64,000 bases of DNA from Hyphomicrobiales bacterium (lineage in GTDB: Bacteria; Pseudomonadota; Alphaproteobacteria; Rhizobiales; Methylopilaceae): NCBI GenBank assembly GCA_022842205.1, contig JALHQA010000005.1:1-64000 (forward strand), written 5' to 3'. Numbering within the stretch: the stretch's first letter is position 1; each line of letters begins with the position of its first letter. The position numbers and the translations under genes were made by a program. The notes below the pieces were generated by a model. The model saw only the letters and a program-made list of their open reading frames with translations, was not told the DNA's origin and made no database searches. Below, in pieces: positions 32,841 to 41,173 of this stretch.

Positions 32841-33379
32841 GCGCGACATCCGATCGGCCCGAACCGCCTGACCCCGCTCTGCGGGGTCAGGATACCCGTG
32901 AGCCGACGGGCGGCGATTGGGTCATTCCCGTCATCGCTCTCGCTTTCACCACCTACTATCTGGTTTCGATCAAGGATCTCGTCTGGGAAGCGAAGATCGC
33001 GGCGGTGTTCGTCGCGGTCATGCTCTATCTCCTGATCGGCATCTTCGCCGTGAAGACCGTGTTCGGCCTGAAGCGTGGCAGCCTGAAAATCGACTTCAGC
33101 CCGCTTTGGGAAAACTGGCCGCTGTTCCGCACCCGCGCGCTGCTGTTCGGGCTCGCGACAGCGTCGGTGGCCTTTCTTCCCTGGCTCGGTTTCACGCTGT
33201 CGACCTTCGGCTTTCTTCTCGCTGCCTTCCTCTGGCTCGAGCGCATGCCGGTGAAGACGGCGGTCATTACAGCCGGCGCGCTTGCCCTGTCGGGCTATGT
33301 TCTCTTCATCGCGATACTCCGTACCGCATTTCCCCCCGGACCGTTCGAGCTTGCAGTGCGAGCCCTGACCGGCATCTAA
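32837..33379 (+). CDS. Tripartite tricarboxylate transporter TctB 2
   Basis: A 180-residue small membrane subunit with a polar N-terminal extension of about 25 residues and then four TM helices (WVIPVIALAFTTYYLV, AVFVAVMLYLLIGIFAV, and a paired C-terminal hairpin with WLGFTLSTFGFLL). The first codons form a perfect RNA hairpin with a potential effect on expression. ATG 32837 overlaps the receptor stop; the longer upstream frame runs inside that gene. Confidence 0.8.
   Translation: MSATSDRPEPPDPALRGQDTREPTGGDWVIPVIALAFTTYYLVSIKDLVWEAKIAAVFVAVMLYLLIGIFAVKTVFGLKRGSLKIDFSPLWENWPLFRTRALLFGLATASVAFLPWLGFTLSTFGFLLAAFLWLERMPVKTAVITAGALALSGYVLFIAILRTAFPPGPFELAVRALTGI
32867..32891 (+). promoter_or_regulatory. 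Perfect 11-bp intercistronic hairpin inside the TctB 2 start region
   Basis: CCTGACCCCGC and GCGGGGTCAGG pair perfectly around TCT, 27 bases after the receptor stop and inside the first codons of the next gene. With no T-run, it could stabilise the receptor mRNA end or slow downstream transcription and translation, giving more receptor than membrane subunits. Confidence 0.55.
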
Positions 33380-33392
33380 CGGACGTTACCCG

Positions 33393-34922
33393 ATGGAACC
33401 CAGTCTTGGCTTCGTTGCCGAACTTTTCGCGCACGCCTTTTCATACTGGTGGCTGATCCTGATCGCGACGACGATCGGCATCATCATCGGTGCGATGCCG
33501 GGTTTCGGGTCGGCCAACACGATCATCATGCTGCTGCCGTTCACGCTGGCCGTGGACGTGGATGTCGCGATGATCTTCATGGTGTCGCTGTTCTGCGCAT
33601 CCCAGTCGGGCGGCGGCATCACATCGATCCTGCTGAATATTCCCGGCAACGGCGGATCGGCAGCGACCTGTATCGACGGCTATCCCATGGCCAAGAAAGG
33701 GCTCGGGCAGCAGGCGCTGGTCCTGTCCTTCGTCGCCTCGCAGGTCGGCGGCATGGTCACGGCCGGCATGTCGATCTTCCTGCTGCCGTATATGGCCAAG
33801 CTCGCCTATTACCTTCACAGCGTCGAAATGGTCGTCATCGTGCTGTTCGGCATCACGCTGATCGCCTCCATTGCGTCCGAGAACATGCTCAAGGGTCTGA
33901 TCGCCGGTGGCCTCGGGCTTCTGATCGGCGCGATCGGCGCGGACCATATCTATTCCACCCCGCGTGCGACCTTCGGTTTTCTCGAGCTCTATGACGGCGT
34001 GCCGCTCATTCCCGTCCTGATCGGCGTGTTCGCGATTTCCGAAGCGCTGATGATGATCGAAAGCCGTTCGGTGCTGTCCGACGAGGGGCTCGAAGTCGCA
34101 AAACGCGCCGGCTGGAAGGAAACTCTCGAAGGCATCAAATGGGCCTTCCAGCGGACCTGGCTCATGATCTGGACCGCCATCGTCGGTCTTATCATCGGCA
34201 TCGTGCCCGGCGCGGGTGCGTCGATCGCCGCGTTTGTCGCCTATCAGCAGGCGCGGCTTTATTCGAAGACGCCGGAGAAGTTCGGCACCGGCATTCCGGA
34301 AGGAGTCATCGCGCCGGAAAGCGCCAACAATGGTTGCTCGTCCGGCGATCTTATTCCGCTTCTCGTCATCGGCGTGCCGGGCGGCACCACCGCTGCCGTC
34401 ATGATGATCGTCATGACCTATCACGGCGTGCAGCTCGGGCCGCGCCTGTTCATCCAGTCGCCGGAAATCGGCTATGGCGTCTTCGTGACGATGCTCGTCG
34501 CCTATTGCGTGATGCTGTTCACGACCCTGCCGCTGACGCGCTATATTTCGCGGCTGATCCTTATACCGACTGCGGTTCTGGCGCCGATCATCATCGCCTT
34601 TACGCTGGTCGGCGCCTTCGCGCCGCGTGGTTACATGTTCGATCTCTGGCTGACGCTGTTCTTCGGTGTCATCGGCTATCTCTGCCGCCGCACCGGCTAC
34701 AATGTCGTTGCGATGCTGATCGGCGTGATTCTCGGCCCGCTGCTGGAAGCCAATGTGATGCGGGCGCTCCGCATCAGCGGCGGAGACCCCTGGACGTTCT
34801 TCTCGTCACCGCTTGCGAACATCTTGTGGGTTCTGCTGATCATCTCGCTGCTGATTCCGAGTCTCGTGCAGTGGAACAAGAATCGTCAGGCCGCGCTCAA
34901 TCCGGCCGTGGAGAACCAATGA
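33393..34922 (+). CDS. Tripartite tricarboxylate transporter TctA 2
   Basis: A 509-residue large permease with about 11-12 TM segments. The TctA repeats are GAMPGFGSANTIIMLLPFTL and SGGGITSILLNIPGNGGSAAT near the N-terminus, and GIVPGAGASIAAFVAYQQ with ESANNGCSSGDLIPLLVIGVPGGT in the second half. It is clearly different from the TctA at 30286, so the two sets probably carry different substrates. Its stop overlaps the LVIVD gene start (ATGA). Confidence 0.94.
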   Translation: MEPSLGFVAELFAHAFSYWWLILIATTIGIIIGAMPGFGSANTIIMLLPFTLAVDVDVAMIFMVSLFCASQSGGGITSILLNIPGNGGSAATCIDGYPMAKKGLGQQALVLSFVASQVGGMVTAGMSIFLLPYMAKLAYYLHSVEMVVIVLFGITLIASIASENMLKGLIAGGLGLLIGAIGADHIYSTPRATFGFLELYDGVPLIPVLIGVFAISEALMMIESRSVLSDEGLEVAKRAGWKETLEGIKWAFQRTWLMIWTAIVGLIIGIVPGAGASIAAFVAYQQARLYSKTPEKFGTGIPEGVIAPESANNGCSSGDLIPLLVIGVPGGTTAAVMMIVMTYHGVQLGPRLFIQSPEIGYGVFVTMLVAYCVMLFTTLPLTRYISRLILIPTAVLAPIIIAFTLVGAFAPRGYMFDLWLTLFFGVIGYLCRRTGYNVVAMLIGVILGPLLEANVMRALRISGGDPWTFFSSPLANILWVLLIISLLIPSLVQWNKNRQAALNPAVENQ

Positions 34923-36199
34923 CAGTATCGATGAACGAAGGACGCATGACATCAGGTGCCCGGCAGGTCGCGCGCATGAACATTGCCGGCGGCGGCCAGG
35001 TCGTGGTCCGCGACGGCTATCTGTTTGTCGGCCATATGTCGCCTCCCGAGGGCACATCCATCATCGATGTGCGCGATCCGGCAAGTCCGAAAGTCGTCGT
35101 GAAGATCGCGCCTCCCGATCACTACTCGCACACGCACAAGGTCCGTGTGGCGGGTGACCTTATGATCACCAATGTCGAGCGGCACCGGCGTCATTTCTAC
35201 CGCAAGGGCGAGATGCTGGAGCGCGGTATGGCCGATCTCGCGAAGAAGCTCGGGCGGGCACCGTCGGACGCGGAACTGGCCGAAGCCGTCGGCGTTGCGG
35301 CGTCAGATCTTGCCGATCTTCGTGAGGGTCACGCGCGCGGCTATGGCGATGGCGGGTTTCGCGTCTGGAACATCGCCGATCCCGCCAGTCCGAAGCTGCT
35401 GTCCTATGTAAGGACGGGCGGCATCGGCGTGCATCGTTTCGACATGGACGAGAACTATGCCTACATCTCGACCGAGATGGACGGCTTCATCGGCAACATC
35501 CTCGTCATCTACGATCTCGCCGACCCCACCAACCCGCGGGAGGTTTCCCGCTGGTGGATTCCCGGCCAGAACCTTGCTGCGGGCGAAAAGCCGGACTGGA
35601 AAGGCCAGCGTCACCGTCTGCATCATGCGCTGCGCGTCGGCGACAAGATGTGGGCGGCCTGCTGGTATGCCGGCGGCTATGTCATCGATATTTCGGACAT
35701 TACGAAGCCGAAGACGCTTGGCAGCTACAATTACCATCCGCCGTTTCCCGAACCGACGCACACGCTGATGCCGCTTCCCGAACCGATCGCCGGCCGGCAG
35801 ATCGCGCTCATGGTCGACGAGGAGCACGATCATGTTCCCGGGCAGCCGCACGGCTTCATCTGGATCATGGATGCGCGCGATCCGGCCAATCTCAAGCCGA
35901 TCTCGACCTTCCAGGTCAGCGAGATGGATTCACCCTATGCCCGCGCCGGCGGGCGGTTCGGCGCGCATCAGTTTCAGGAAAAGCAGATCGGCAGCCTGAT
36001 CTACGCCGCCTGGTTCGCCGGCGGCCTGCGGGTTATCGATATTGCCGACCCGGAAAAGCCGAAGGAAATCGCGTTCTATGTGCCGGAGCCTTTCCCCGGC
36101 CACAAGGCGCCGCAGAGCAATGATGTTGATGTTGATGAGCGGGGCCTGGTCTATCTGCTCGACCGCGACCACGGCCTGGAAATCATCGAAATGATCTGA
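34919..36199 (+). CDS. LVIVD-repeat beta-propeller protein
   Basis: A 426-residue protein built from repeats of the type GLxVIDIxDPxxP: TSIIDVRDPASPK, FRVWNIADPASPK, LVIYDLADPTNPR, YVIDISDITKPK, WIMDARDPANLK and LRVIDIADPEKPK. These fold as a beta-propeller. No signal peptide is visible. Function in the family is unknown. It is coupled to TctA, so it probably acts in the same uptake and metabolism pathway. A charged insert at about residues 88-142 interrupts the propeller and resembles a sigma-region helix pair (KKLGRAPSDAELAEAVGV). Confidence 0.8.
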   Translation: MTVSMNEGRMTSGARQVARMNIAGGGQVVVRDGYLFVGHMSPPEGTSIIDVRDPASPKVVVKIAPPDHYSHTHKVRVAGDLMITNVERHRRHFYRKGEMLERGMADLAKKLGRAPSDAELAEAVGVAASDLADLREGHARGYGDGGFRVWNIADPASPKLLSYVRTGGIGVHRFDMDENYAYISTEMDGFIGNILVIYDLADPTNPREVSRWWIPGQNLAAGEKPDWKGQRHRLHHALRVGDKMWAACWYAGGYVIDISDITKPKTLGSYNYHPPFPEPTHTLMPLPEPIAGRQIALMVDEEHDHVPGQPHGFIWIMDARDPANLKPISTFQVSEMDSPYARAGGRFGAHQFQEKQIGSLIYAAWFAGGLRVIDIADPEKPKEIAFYVPEPFPGHKAPQSNDVDVDERGLVYLLDRDHGLEIIEMI

Positions 36200-36201
36200 C
36201 G

Positions 36202-36215
36202 GCCGCTTCCGCGGC
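36202..36215. terminator. Candidate bidirectional hairpin between convergent operons
   Basis: GCCGC-TTCC-GCGGC is a small stable hairpin three bases after the LVIVD stop and 11 before the converging PuuE stop. There is no clear T-run, so it may act as a weak or Rho-assisted terminator. Confidence 0.35.
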
Positions 36216-36225
36216 TTGGCCGGTG

Positions 36226-37140
36226 TTAGCGCTGCGGCGGGTGATGTTCGTGCCAGTGGCGGGCGATGTCAATGCGGCGCGGGATCCAGACCTGTTCGTG
36301 CGATTGGATATGGTCAAGAAAGCGCAGCAGCCCCGCCGCGCGACCCGGACGCCCGGCGAGGCGGCAGTGCAGGCCGACGGTCATCATTTTCGGCGCGTGC
36401 TCCCCTTCAACATAAAGCTGGTCGAAGCTGTCCTTCAGATACTGGAAAAAATCCTCACCATGCGCGAAGCCCTGCGCGTTGGTGAAGCGCATGTCATTGG
36501 CGTCGAGCGTGTAGGGAATCACCAGGTGAGCGCCATTTTGCCCGCCCACCCAATAGGGCAGATCATCGGCATAGGAATCCGATGAATAGAGAAAACCGCC
36601 GTCCTGCATAACGAGATTGAGCGTATGGACGGACGAGCGCCCCGTGTACCAGCCAAGCGGCCGTTCGCCCGTGACCTCGGTGTGGATGCGGATGGCTTCC
36701 TTGAGATGACTCTGCTCCTGGTCCTCGGGGATACTGCGGTAATCGATCCATTTCAGGCCGTGGCAGGCGATTTCCCAGCCTGCTTCCTGCATTGCGGCGG
36801 TTTGTTCCGGGCTGCGCTGCAGCGCCGTCGCTACACCAAAGACCGTAGCCGGCAGGCCGCGTTCAGTGAACATTCGCCACAGCCGCCAAAAGCCAACGCG
36901 GGCGCCGTACTCATACATGCTCTCGACATTCATGTGCCGCTGTCCGGGCCATGGCACCGCGCCAAGCACGTCCGACAGAAAAGCCTCCGAGGCAGCGTCG
37001 CCATGCAGGATGCAGTTCTCGCCGCCCTCTTCATAGTTGACGACGAACTGGACGGCGACGCGCGCATCTCCCGGCCAGTGCGGATTGGGCGGCGTGCGGC
37101 CATAGCCGCGAAGATCGCGCGGATAGGCCGTTTCAGTCAT
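36226..37140 (-). CDS. puuE: PuuE-type allantoinase / polysaccharide deacetylase-fold amidohydrolase
   Basis: A 304-residue protein of the NodB-like (polysaccharide deacetylase) fold in the group of metal-independent allantoinases. Landmarks are the N-terminal YPRDLRGYGRTPPNPHWPG, VAVQFVVNYEEGGE, ESMYEYGARVGFWRLWRMF, GWEIACHGLKWIDY and SSDSYADDLPYWV. The family's first step opens allantoin to allantoate. The start shares eight bases with the neighbouring amidohydrolase stop, so the two act in series. Related enzymes act on other ureides, so the substrate is not certain. Confidence 0.87.
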   Translation of the reverse strand: MTETAYPRDLRGYGRTPPNPHWPGDARVAVQFVVNYEEGGENCILHGDAASEAFLSDVLGAVPWPGQRHMNVESMYEYGARVGFWRLWRMFTERGLPATVFGVATALQRSPEQTAAMQEAGWEIACHGLKWIDYRSIPEDQEQSHLKEAIRIHTEVTGERPLGWYTGRSSVHTLNLVMQDGGFLYSSDSYADDLPYWVGGQNGAHLVIPYTLDANDMRFTNAQGFAHGEDFFQYLKDSFDQLYVEGEHAPKMMTVGLHCRLAGRPGRAAGLLRFLDHIQSHEQVWIPRRIDIARHWHEHHPPQR

Positions 37141-38389
37141 GGCCGTGGACTCCCGAAAGGCCGAGAACGCTGTGCAGGAGCACGTTGGCCCCCGCGGTGC
37201 AATCTCGCGGCGTGGCGTTTTCGGCTTCGTTGTGGCTGATGCCGTCCTTGCACGGCACGAAGATCATCGCAGTGGGCACGACGCTGGCGACCGCGACCGC
37301 ATCATGTCCGGCGCCGGAGGTCATGCGCAGCGTCTGATGACCGAGCCGTTTGGCCGCGGCGTCGATGATCTCGACGATCTGGGGCGCAAACGCGACCGGA
37401 GCCTTCTGCCATATGCGTTCGATGCGGACCGAGACCCCGCGTCCGGCAGAAATGCGTTCGGCGGCGGCCGCCGCTGCATCATGCATCGCGGCAAGCCGTT
37501 CGCCGTTCGAGTGGCGAAACTCGAGGCTGAACTCGACGCTTCCGGGAATCGTGTTACGTGCCCCGGGGCCTATTGTGGCGACGCCGATTGTACCGACGCC
37601 AGCAGGGGCCTCTGACCGCGCGATACGTTCGATCTCAAGGCTGAACTCGGAAAACGCTGTAAAGGCATCGCGGCGAAGGTCCATCGGCGTCGTGCCGGCG
37701 TGACTCTCGCGGCCGAGGACCGAACCATTATACCACATCTGTCCCTTGGCGGCATCGACCACGCCAATGACAAGATTTTGTGATTCGAGCACGGGGCCCT
37801 GTTCAATATGCAGCTCGATCATCGCCGCGAAACGGCGCTCACCTGCGCGCTCGTTGCCGCCATAGCCGATGCGCTGTAGGGCCTCCGCGACGCTGATGCC
37901 GTCCGCGTCCTTGCGGCTCAGGGCAAATTCGTGCGTGACATCTCCGGCAAACACTTCCGAGCCCATTTCGCCCGGGGCGAAACGCGCACCTTCTTCGTTC
38001 GTCCAGTTGACCAGGCAGATCGGCGCGTCGGTTTCGATCTTCGCGTCATCGAGTGTGCGCAGCACTTCCAGTCCGGCAAGGACGCCGAGAACGCCGTCGA
38101 ACTTGCCGCCGGTCGGCTGCGTGTCGAGATGCGAACCCATGGCGATGGGATCCCGGGTTTGGTCGCGCCCAGGACGCTGCACATACATGTTGCCGAGATC
38201 GTCAACGCCGAACGTGTATCCGGCACTCTTTGCCTGATCTGCAAGCCAGTTTCGCACCTGGCGGTCTTCGTCCGAGAGGGCGAGGCGGCGGACGCCGCCC
38301 TTCGGCGTGCCTCCGAAACGGGCAGTGTCCATCAGGGTCTGCCAAAGACGCTCGCCGTCGACTGACAAATTGGACAGCCTGCTTGCCAC
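37133..38389 (-). CDS. Allantoate amidohydrolase / N-carbamoyl amino acid hydrolase family (M20)
   Basis: A 418-residue zinc-dependent amidohydrolase. The metal-site segments are GSHLDTQPTGGKFDG, NWTNEEGARF (Glu pair) and ELHIEQGPVLE, with HDAVAVAS near the C-terminus. These are typical of AllC and carbamoyl-amino-acid hydrolases that release ammonia and carbon dioxide from ureido groups. A GTG start at 38389 was chosen because AAGGA lies eight bases upstream; the frame further upstream runs back into the DUF3830 gene. It overlaps the PuuE gene, so it probably takes the allantoate formed there. Confidence 0.9.
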   Translation of the reverse strand: MASRLSNLSVDGERLWQTLMDTARFGGTPKGGVRRLALSDEDRQVRNWLADQAKSAGYTFGVDDLGNMYVQRPGRDQTRDPIAMGSHLDTQPTGGKFDGVLGVLAGLEVLRTLDDAKIETDAPICLVNWTNEEGARFAPGEMGSEVFAGDVTHEFALSRKDADGISVAEALQRIGYGGNERAGERRFAAMIELHIEQGPVLESQNLVIGVVDAAKGQMWYNGSVLGRESHAGTTPMDLRRDAFTAFSEFSLEIERIARSEAPAGVGTIGVATIGPGARNTIPGSVEFSLEFRHSNGERLAAMHDAAAAAAERISAGRGVSVRIERIWQKAPVAFAPQIVEIIDAAAKRLGHQTLRMTSGAGHDAVAVASVVPTAMIFVPCKDGISHNEAENATPRDCTAGANVLLHSVLGLSGVHGHD

Positions 38390-38400
38390 CTTATCTGTCC

Positions 38401-38814
38401 TTACAGGCGCTCGAACAGGATATCCTGCGCGCCGTCCCACAGTGTCTTCTTGCCGAGGGCAACGAGATTCTCTTGGCCCTTCGTGATTGTCAGGAAGTGG
38501 TTGCCGGCGAGCTGGCCCATTTTTGAGGCAAAGCAGACGCCCCCGTAGGCAAGAAGAAGCTCGGTCTCGCTGTAACCGCCGGGATAGAGGATGAACTGGC
38601 CGGGCGCTGGGAAGCTCGTTGCATTCTCGAAGGGCAATCCGAAATCGGTTTCTCCGAGCGGAATCCAGCAGCCCTCGCCGCTCCAGCGCACATGAATGAT
38701 GCGCTCCTTATAAGGCAGCAAGCTGAGGAACTTCGCGCAGGTCTTGGGGGCGGCTTCTCGTTCGAGCTTCGCCTCAAAAACATAAGGGCCTGCGGTCACG
38801 CGGATGTCGGTCAT
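38401..38814 (-). CDS. DUF3830 family protein
   Basis: A 137-residue protein of the DUF3830 family, thought to have a cyclophilin-like barrel. Segments are YVFEAKLEREAAPKTC, FLSLLPYKERIIHVRWSGE, PLGETDFGLPFENATS and PGQFILYPGG. Members occur in ureide and amide catabolic clusters, but the role is unknown. ATG 38814 is preceded by GAGGATCG; a longer in-frame start is weaker. It is the first gene of the minus-strand operon with the two amidohydrolases, diverging from the ABC importer across 221 bases. Confidence 0.85.
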   Translation of the reverse strand: MTDIRVTAGPYVFEAKLEREAAPKTCAKFLSLLPYKERIIHVRWSGEGCWIPLGETDFGLPFENATSFPAPGQFILYPGGYSETELLLAYGGVCFASKMGQLAGNHFLTITKGQENLVALGKKTLWDGAQDILFERL

Positions 38815-38918
38815 TTTCGATCCTCGGCATGCTGGGAATTCTAGCGGCACAGCCTTTGCTTCGTGTGCACAGGTGTTTGCGATCCATGTCGGTCGTGCGC
38901 ATCATTTTGTTGGAGCGT

Positions 38919-38930
38919 ATTGTATACATT
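38919..38930. promoter_or_regulatory. Candidate GntR operator in the divergent catabolic promoter
   Basis: The core TGTATACA (38921-38928) is palindromic and matches the TNGT-ACNA consensus of FCD-type GntR regulators. It lies between the DUF3830 and substrate-binding genes. The GntR gene at 44373 in the same cluster is the natural candidate regulator. Confidence 0.5.
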
Positions 38931-39035
38931 CTTGTCGGTCAACGTTGACAATTCGAGCGAACCGTACTTCGATCAGGGCGTCACGCGATAGGTCAAGAAC
39001 AAAACAATGCGCGATGTTAAGCGGAGGAACCAGTC

Positions 39036-40235
39036 ATGATCAGCAGACGCACAACTCTGAAATCCATAGCGCTCGCCGCTTTTGCCGGCGTCGCCGTTTC
39101 CGCGGCCGGCCTGTCCTCGGCCGAGGCGCAGGACAAGGAACTCAAGATCGGGTTTGTCGGCGTGACCAGCGGTCCCGCGGCCGCCTGGGGCACTTCGAAC
39201 GTGCGCTCCATGCAGACCCGCGCCGAATGGCTAAATGAAAAGGGTGGGGTCAAGATCGGCGACGATACCTACAAGATCACAATCGTGACCTTCGACGACC
39301 AGAAGGATCCCAAGCGGGCCATCGCCGGCATGGAAAAGATGGCCCAGGAAGGCATCCATTATGTCGTCGGGCCGAATGTGGACGACGGCGCCGCCGCGGT
39401 CCGCCCAGTCGCCGAGTCGAAGGGGATCATCTATTTTCCCTACGCCTTCCCGAAGGAGCTCTACACTCCGCCAGCCTCCAACGCCGTTCTCGGCATGGTA
39501 GCGAACTATCAGTCGGCGCCCGCGATCTATAAATATCTGAAAGAGAACAAGGGCATCAAGAAGGTCGCGTTCATCGCCGCCAACGAATCCGATCCGTTGA
39601 GCCAGCGCGATGGCGGTGTCGCTGCGGCGAAGGCGCTCGGCCTTGAGATCGTCGCCCAGAACGACACATACCCGAACGATACCCGCGACTTCACGCCGGT
39701 ATTGACCCCGATCGTACGCCAGAAGCCGGACCTTCTTGTTCTATCCGGGGTGTCGCCAGGCAACGCGCCGTTGCTGATCCGGGCGGCGCGCGAGCTTGGC
39801 TATGAAGGCCTGATCTCCGCGGAAACCGCGCAGGACGCCACCGTTCTGCAGGAAGGCGCCGGTGACCTGGCAAACGGCTTCATTTCAGTCGGCGGCGCTT
39901 CGACGCCCGAAATCCGCTCCGCCGAGATGGACGAGTTCATCGAGCGCTACACCAAGAAGTTCGGCGAATATAACGACGAGTCGAACACGAAGGTTTATGC
40001 GCTCGACTACATCGTCGAAACGCTGAAGGCCAACCCGAAGGCGGTCGAGGACGTCGAGGAATTCAAAAAGACCATGGACACGTTCTCGGCACCCAATCCT
40101 TACGTCAAGGACGGCACGCTGAAATATGTCGGCCAGACTTCGTTCGGCCAAAAGCGTCAGCTTTCGGTTCCGATGGTCGTGACCGAATTCAAGGATGGCA
40201 AGTTCGAGACGTTGTTCGTCGGCGAGGTCGACTAA
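39036..40235 (+). CDS. Branched-chain/amide-type ABC substrate-binding protein
   Basis: A 399-residue periplasmic receptor of the Leu/Ile/Val-urea type. SRRTTLKS at the N-terminus followed by a hydrophobic run ending SSAEAQ is a twin-arginine-like signal. The mature part has KIGFVGVTSGPAAAWG, TIVTFDDQKDPKRAIAGMEKM, VVGPNVDDGAAAVRPVAE and FIAANESDPLSQRDG. Its partner genes and the amidohydrolase neighbours suggest a ureide or hydantoin ligand, which is inference. A hairpin after the stop may set the receptor excess. Confidence 0.9.
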   Translation: MISRRTTLKSIALAAFAGVAVSAAGLSSAEAQDKELKIGFVGVTSGPAAAWGTSNVRSMQTRAEWLNEKGGVKIGDDTYKITIVTFDDQKDPKRAIAGMEKMAQEGIHYVVGPNVDDGAAAVRPVAESKGIIYFPYAFPKELYTPPASNAVLGMVANYQSAPAIYKYLKENKGIKKVAFIAANESDPLSQRDGGVAAAKALGLEIVAQNDTYPNDTRDFTPVLTPIVRQKPDLLVLSGVSPGNAPLLIRAARELGYEGLISAETAQDATVLQEGAGDLANGFISVGGASTPEIRSAEMDEFIERYTKKFGEYNDESNTKVYALDYIVETLKANPKAVEDVEEFKKTMDTFSAPNPYVKDGTLKYVGQTSFGQKRQLSVPMVVTEFKDGKFETLFVGEVD

Positions 40236-40259
40236 CAGTTACGATATCCCTGAACCCAG

Positions 40260-40281
40260 CCTGGGGCGCCTGCGCCCCAGG
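40260..40281 (+). promoter_or_regulatory. Perfect 10-bp hairpin after the substrate-binding gene
   Basis: CCTGGGGCGC and GCGCCCCAGG pair around CT, 24 bases after the receptor stop and 22 before the permease start. With no T-run, it is a likely mRNA-stabilising or attenuating element that keeps receptor levels above permease levels. Confidence 0.6.
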
Positions 40282-40302
40282 CGTCCAACACGGGCTGCCG
40301 CC

Positions 40303-41169
40303 ATGGAACAGGTAATCGTCAACGGCCTTTATCTTGGCGCGCAGTACGCGCTGATCGCGCTCGGCCTCACGCTGATCTTCGCGCTGATGAACGTGCTGAA
40401 CTTCGCGCACGGGCAAATGTACGTTCTCGGCGGGTTCGTGACCTATGCGGTCTATGGGCAGCTCGGACTTCCGTTTCCCATTGCGCTGCTGTGCTCGGGT
40501 GTGACATTGGCTGTGGTCGGCGCTCTTATCGAAAAGTTCCTCTTTCGGCCCGTCATCAAACGCAGCGCGCGCGATGAAAGCACGATGCTTCTCGCCGCTG
40601 CGTTGGCGTTCTTCTTCGATGCCGTCATCCTTCTTATCTTCGGTGAAAAACAGCGCGGCGTGCCGAAGATCATCAACGGCGTTTTCCTCTCCGATACGAT
40701 CGTCATGCCTTACGACCGCATAGTGGTCGGCGTTCTGGCCATCATTCTGATAGCGGCTTTCATGCTGTACATGCAGTACAGCCGGCCCGGCCGTGCCATG
40801 CGTGCATTGGCGCAGGACCGCGTCGCGGCGCAATTGATGGGCGTCAAGGTCGATCGTTACTCCATGATAGGCTTCGCGCTCGGCGCCATGCTCGCCGGGG
40901 TGGTGGGGGGGCTTCTTGTCACCATCACCGGCGTCAATTCGGGCATTGGCGGTCCGATCTCCATCAAAGCCTTTCTGATGGTGATGATCGGCGGCGCCGG
41001 CGTGGTCGGTGGCGCGATTGCCGGCGGTTTCATTCTCGGGATGATGGAATCGGTCGGCCTGACCGTGCTGCGCGATTTCGGCGACGTTACCTATCTCGTC
41101 ATTTTCGTCCTCCTCATGATCTTCCTCAGCATCCGTCCCAACGGGCTGATGGGCAAACCCTGGGGCTGA
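40303..41169 (+). CDS. LivH-type ABC permease
   Basis: A 288-residue inner-membrane permease with about eight TM segments. LivH features are ALIALGLTLIFALMNVLNFAHG at the N-terminus and GYMMIGGAGVVGGA-like glycines in the second half. ATG 40303 was chosen over an upstream in-frame start that lies inside the receptor gene. It forms a heterodimer with the LivM-type protein encoded four bases on. Confidence 0.92.
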   Translation: MEQVIVNGLYLGAQYALIALGLTLIFALMNVLNFAHGQMYVLGGFVTYAVYGQLGLPFPIALLCSGVTLAVVGALIEKFLFRPVIKRSARDESTMLLAAALAFFFDAVILLIFGEKQRGVPKIINGVFLSDTIVMPYDRIVVGVLAIILIAAFMLYMQYSRPGRAMRALAQDRVAAQLMGVKVDRYSMIGFALGAMLAGVVGGLLVTITGVNSGIGGPISIKAFLMVMIGGAGVVGGAIAGGFILGMMESVGLTVLRDFGDVTYLVIFVLLMIFLSIRPNGLMGKPWG

Positions 41170-41173
41170 TCCG

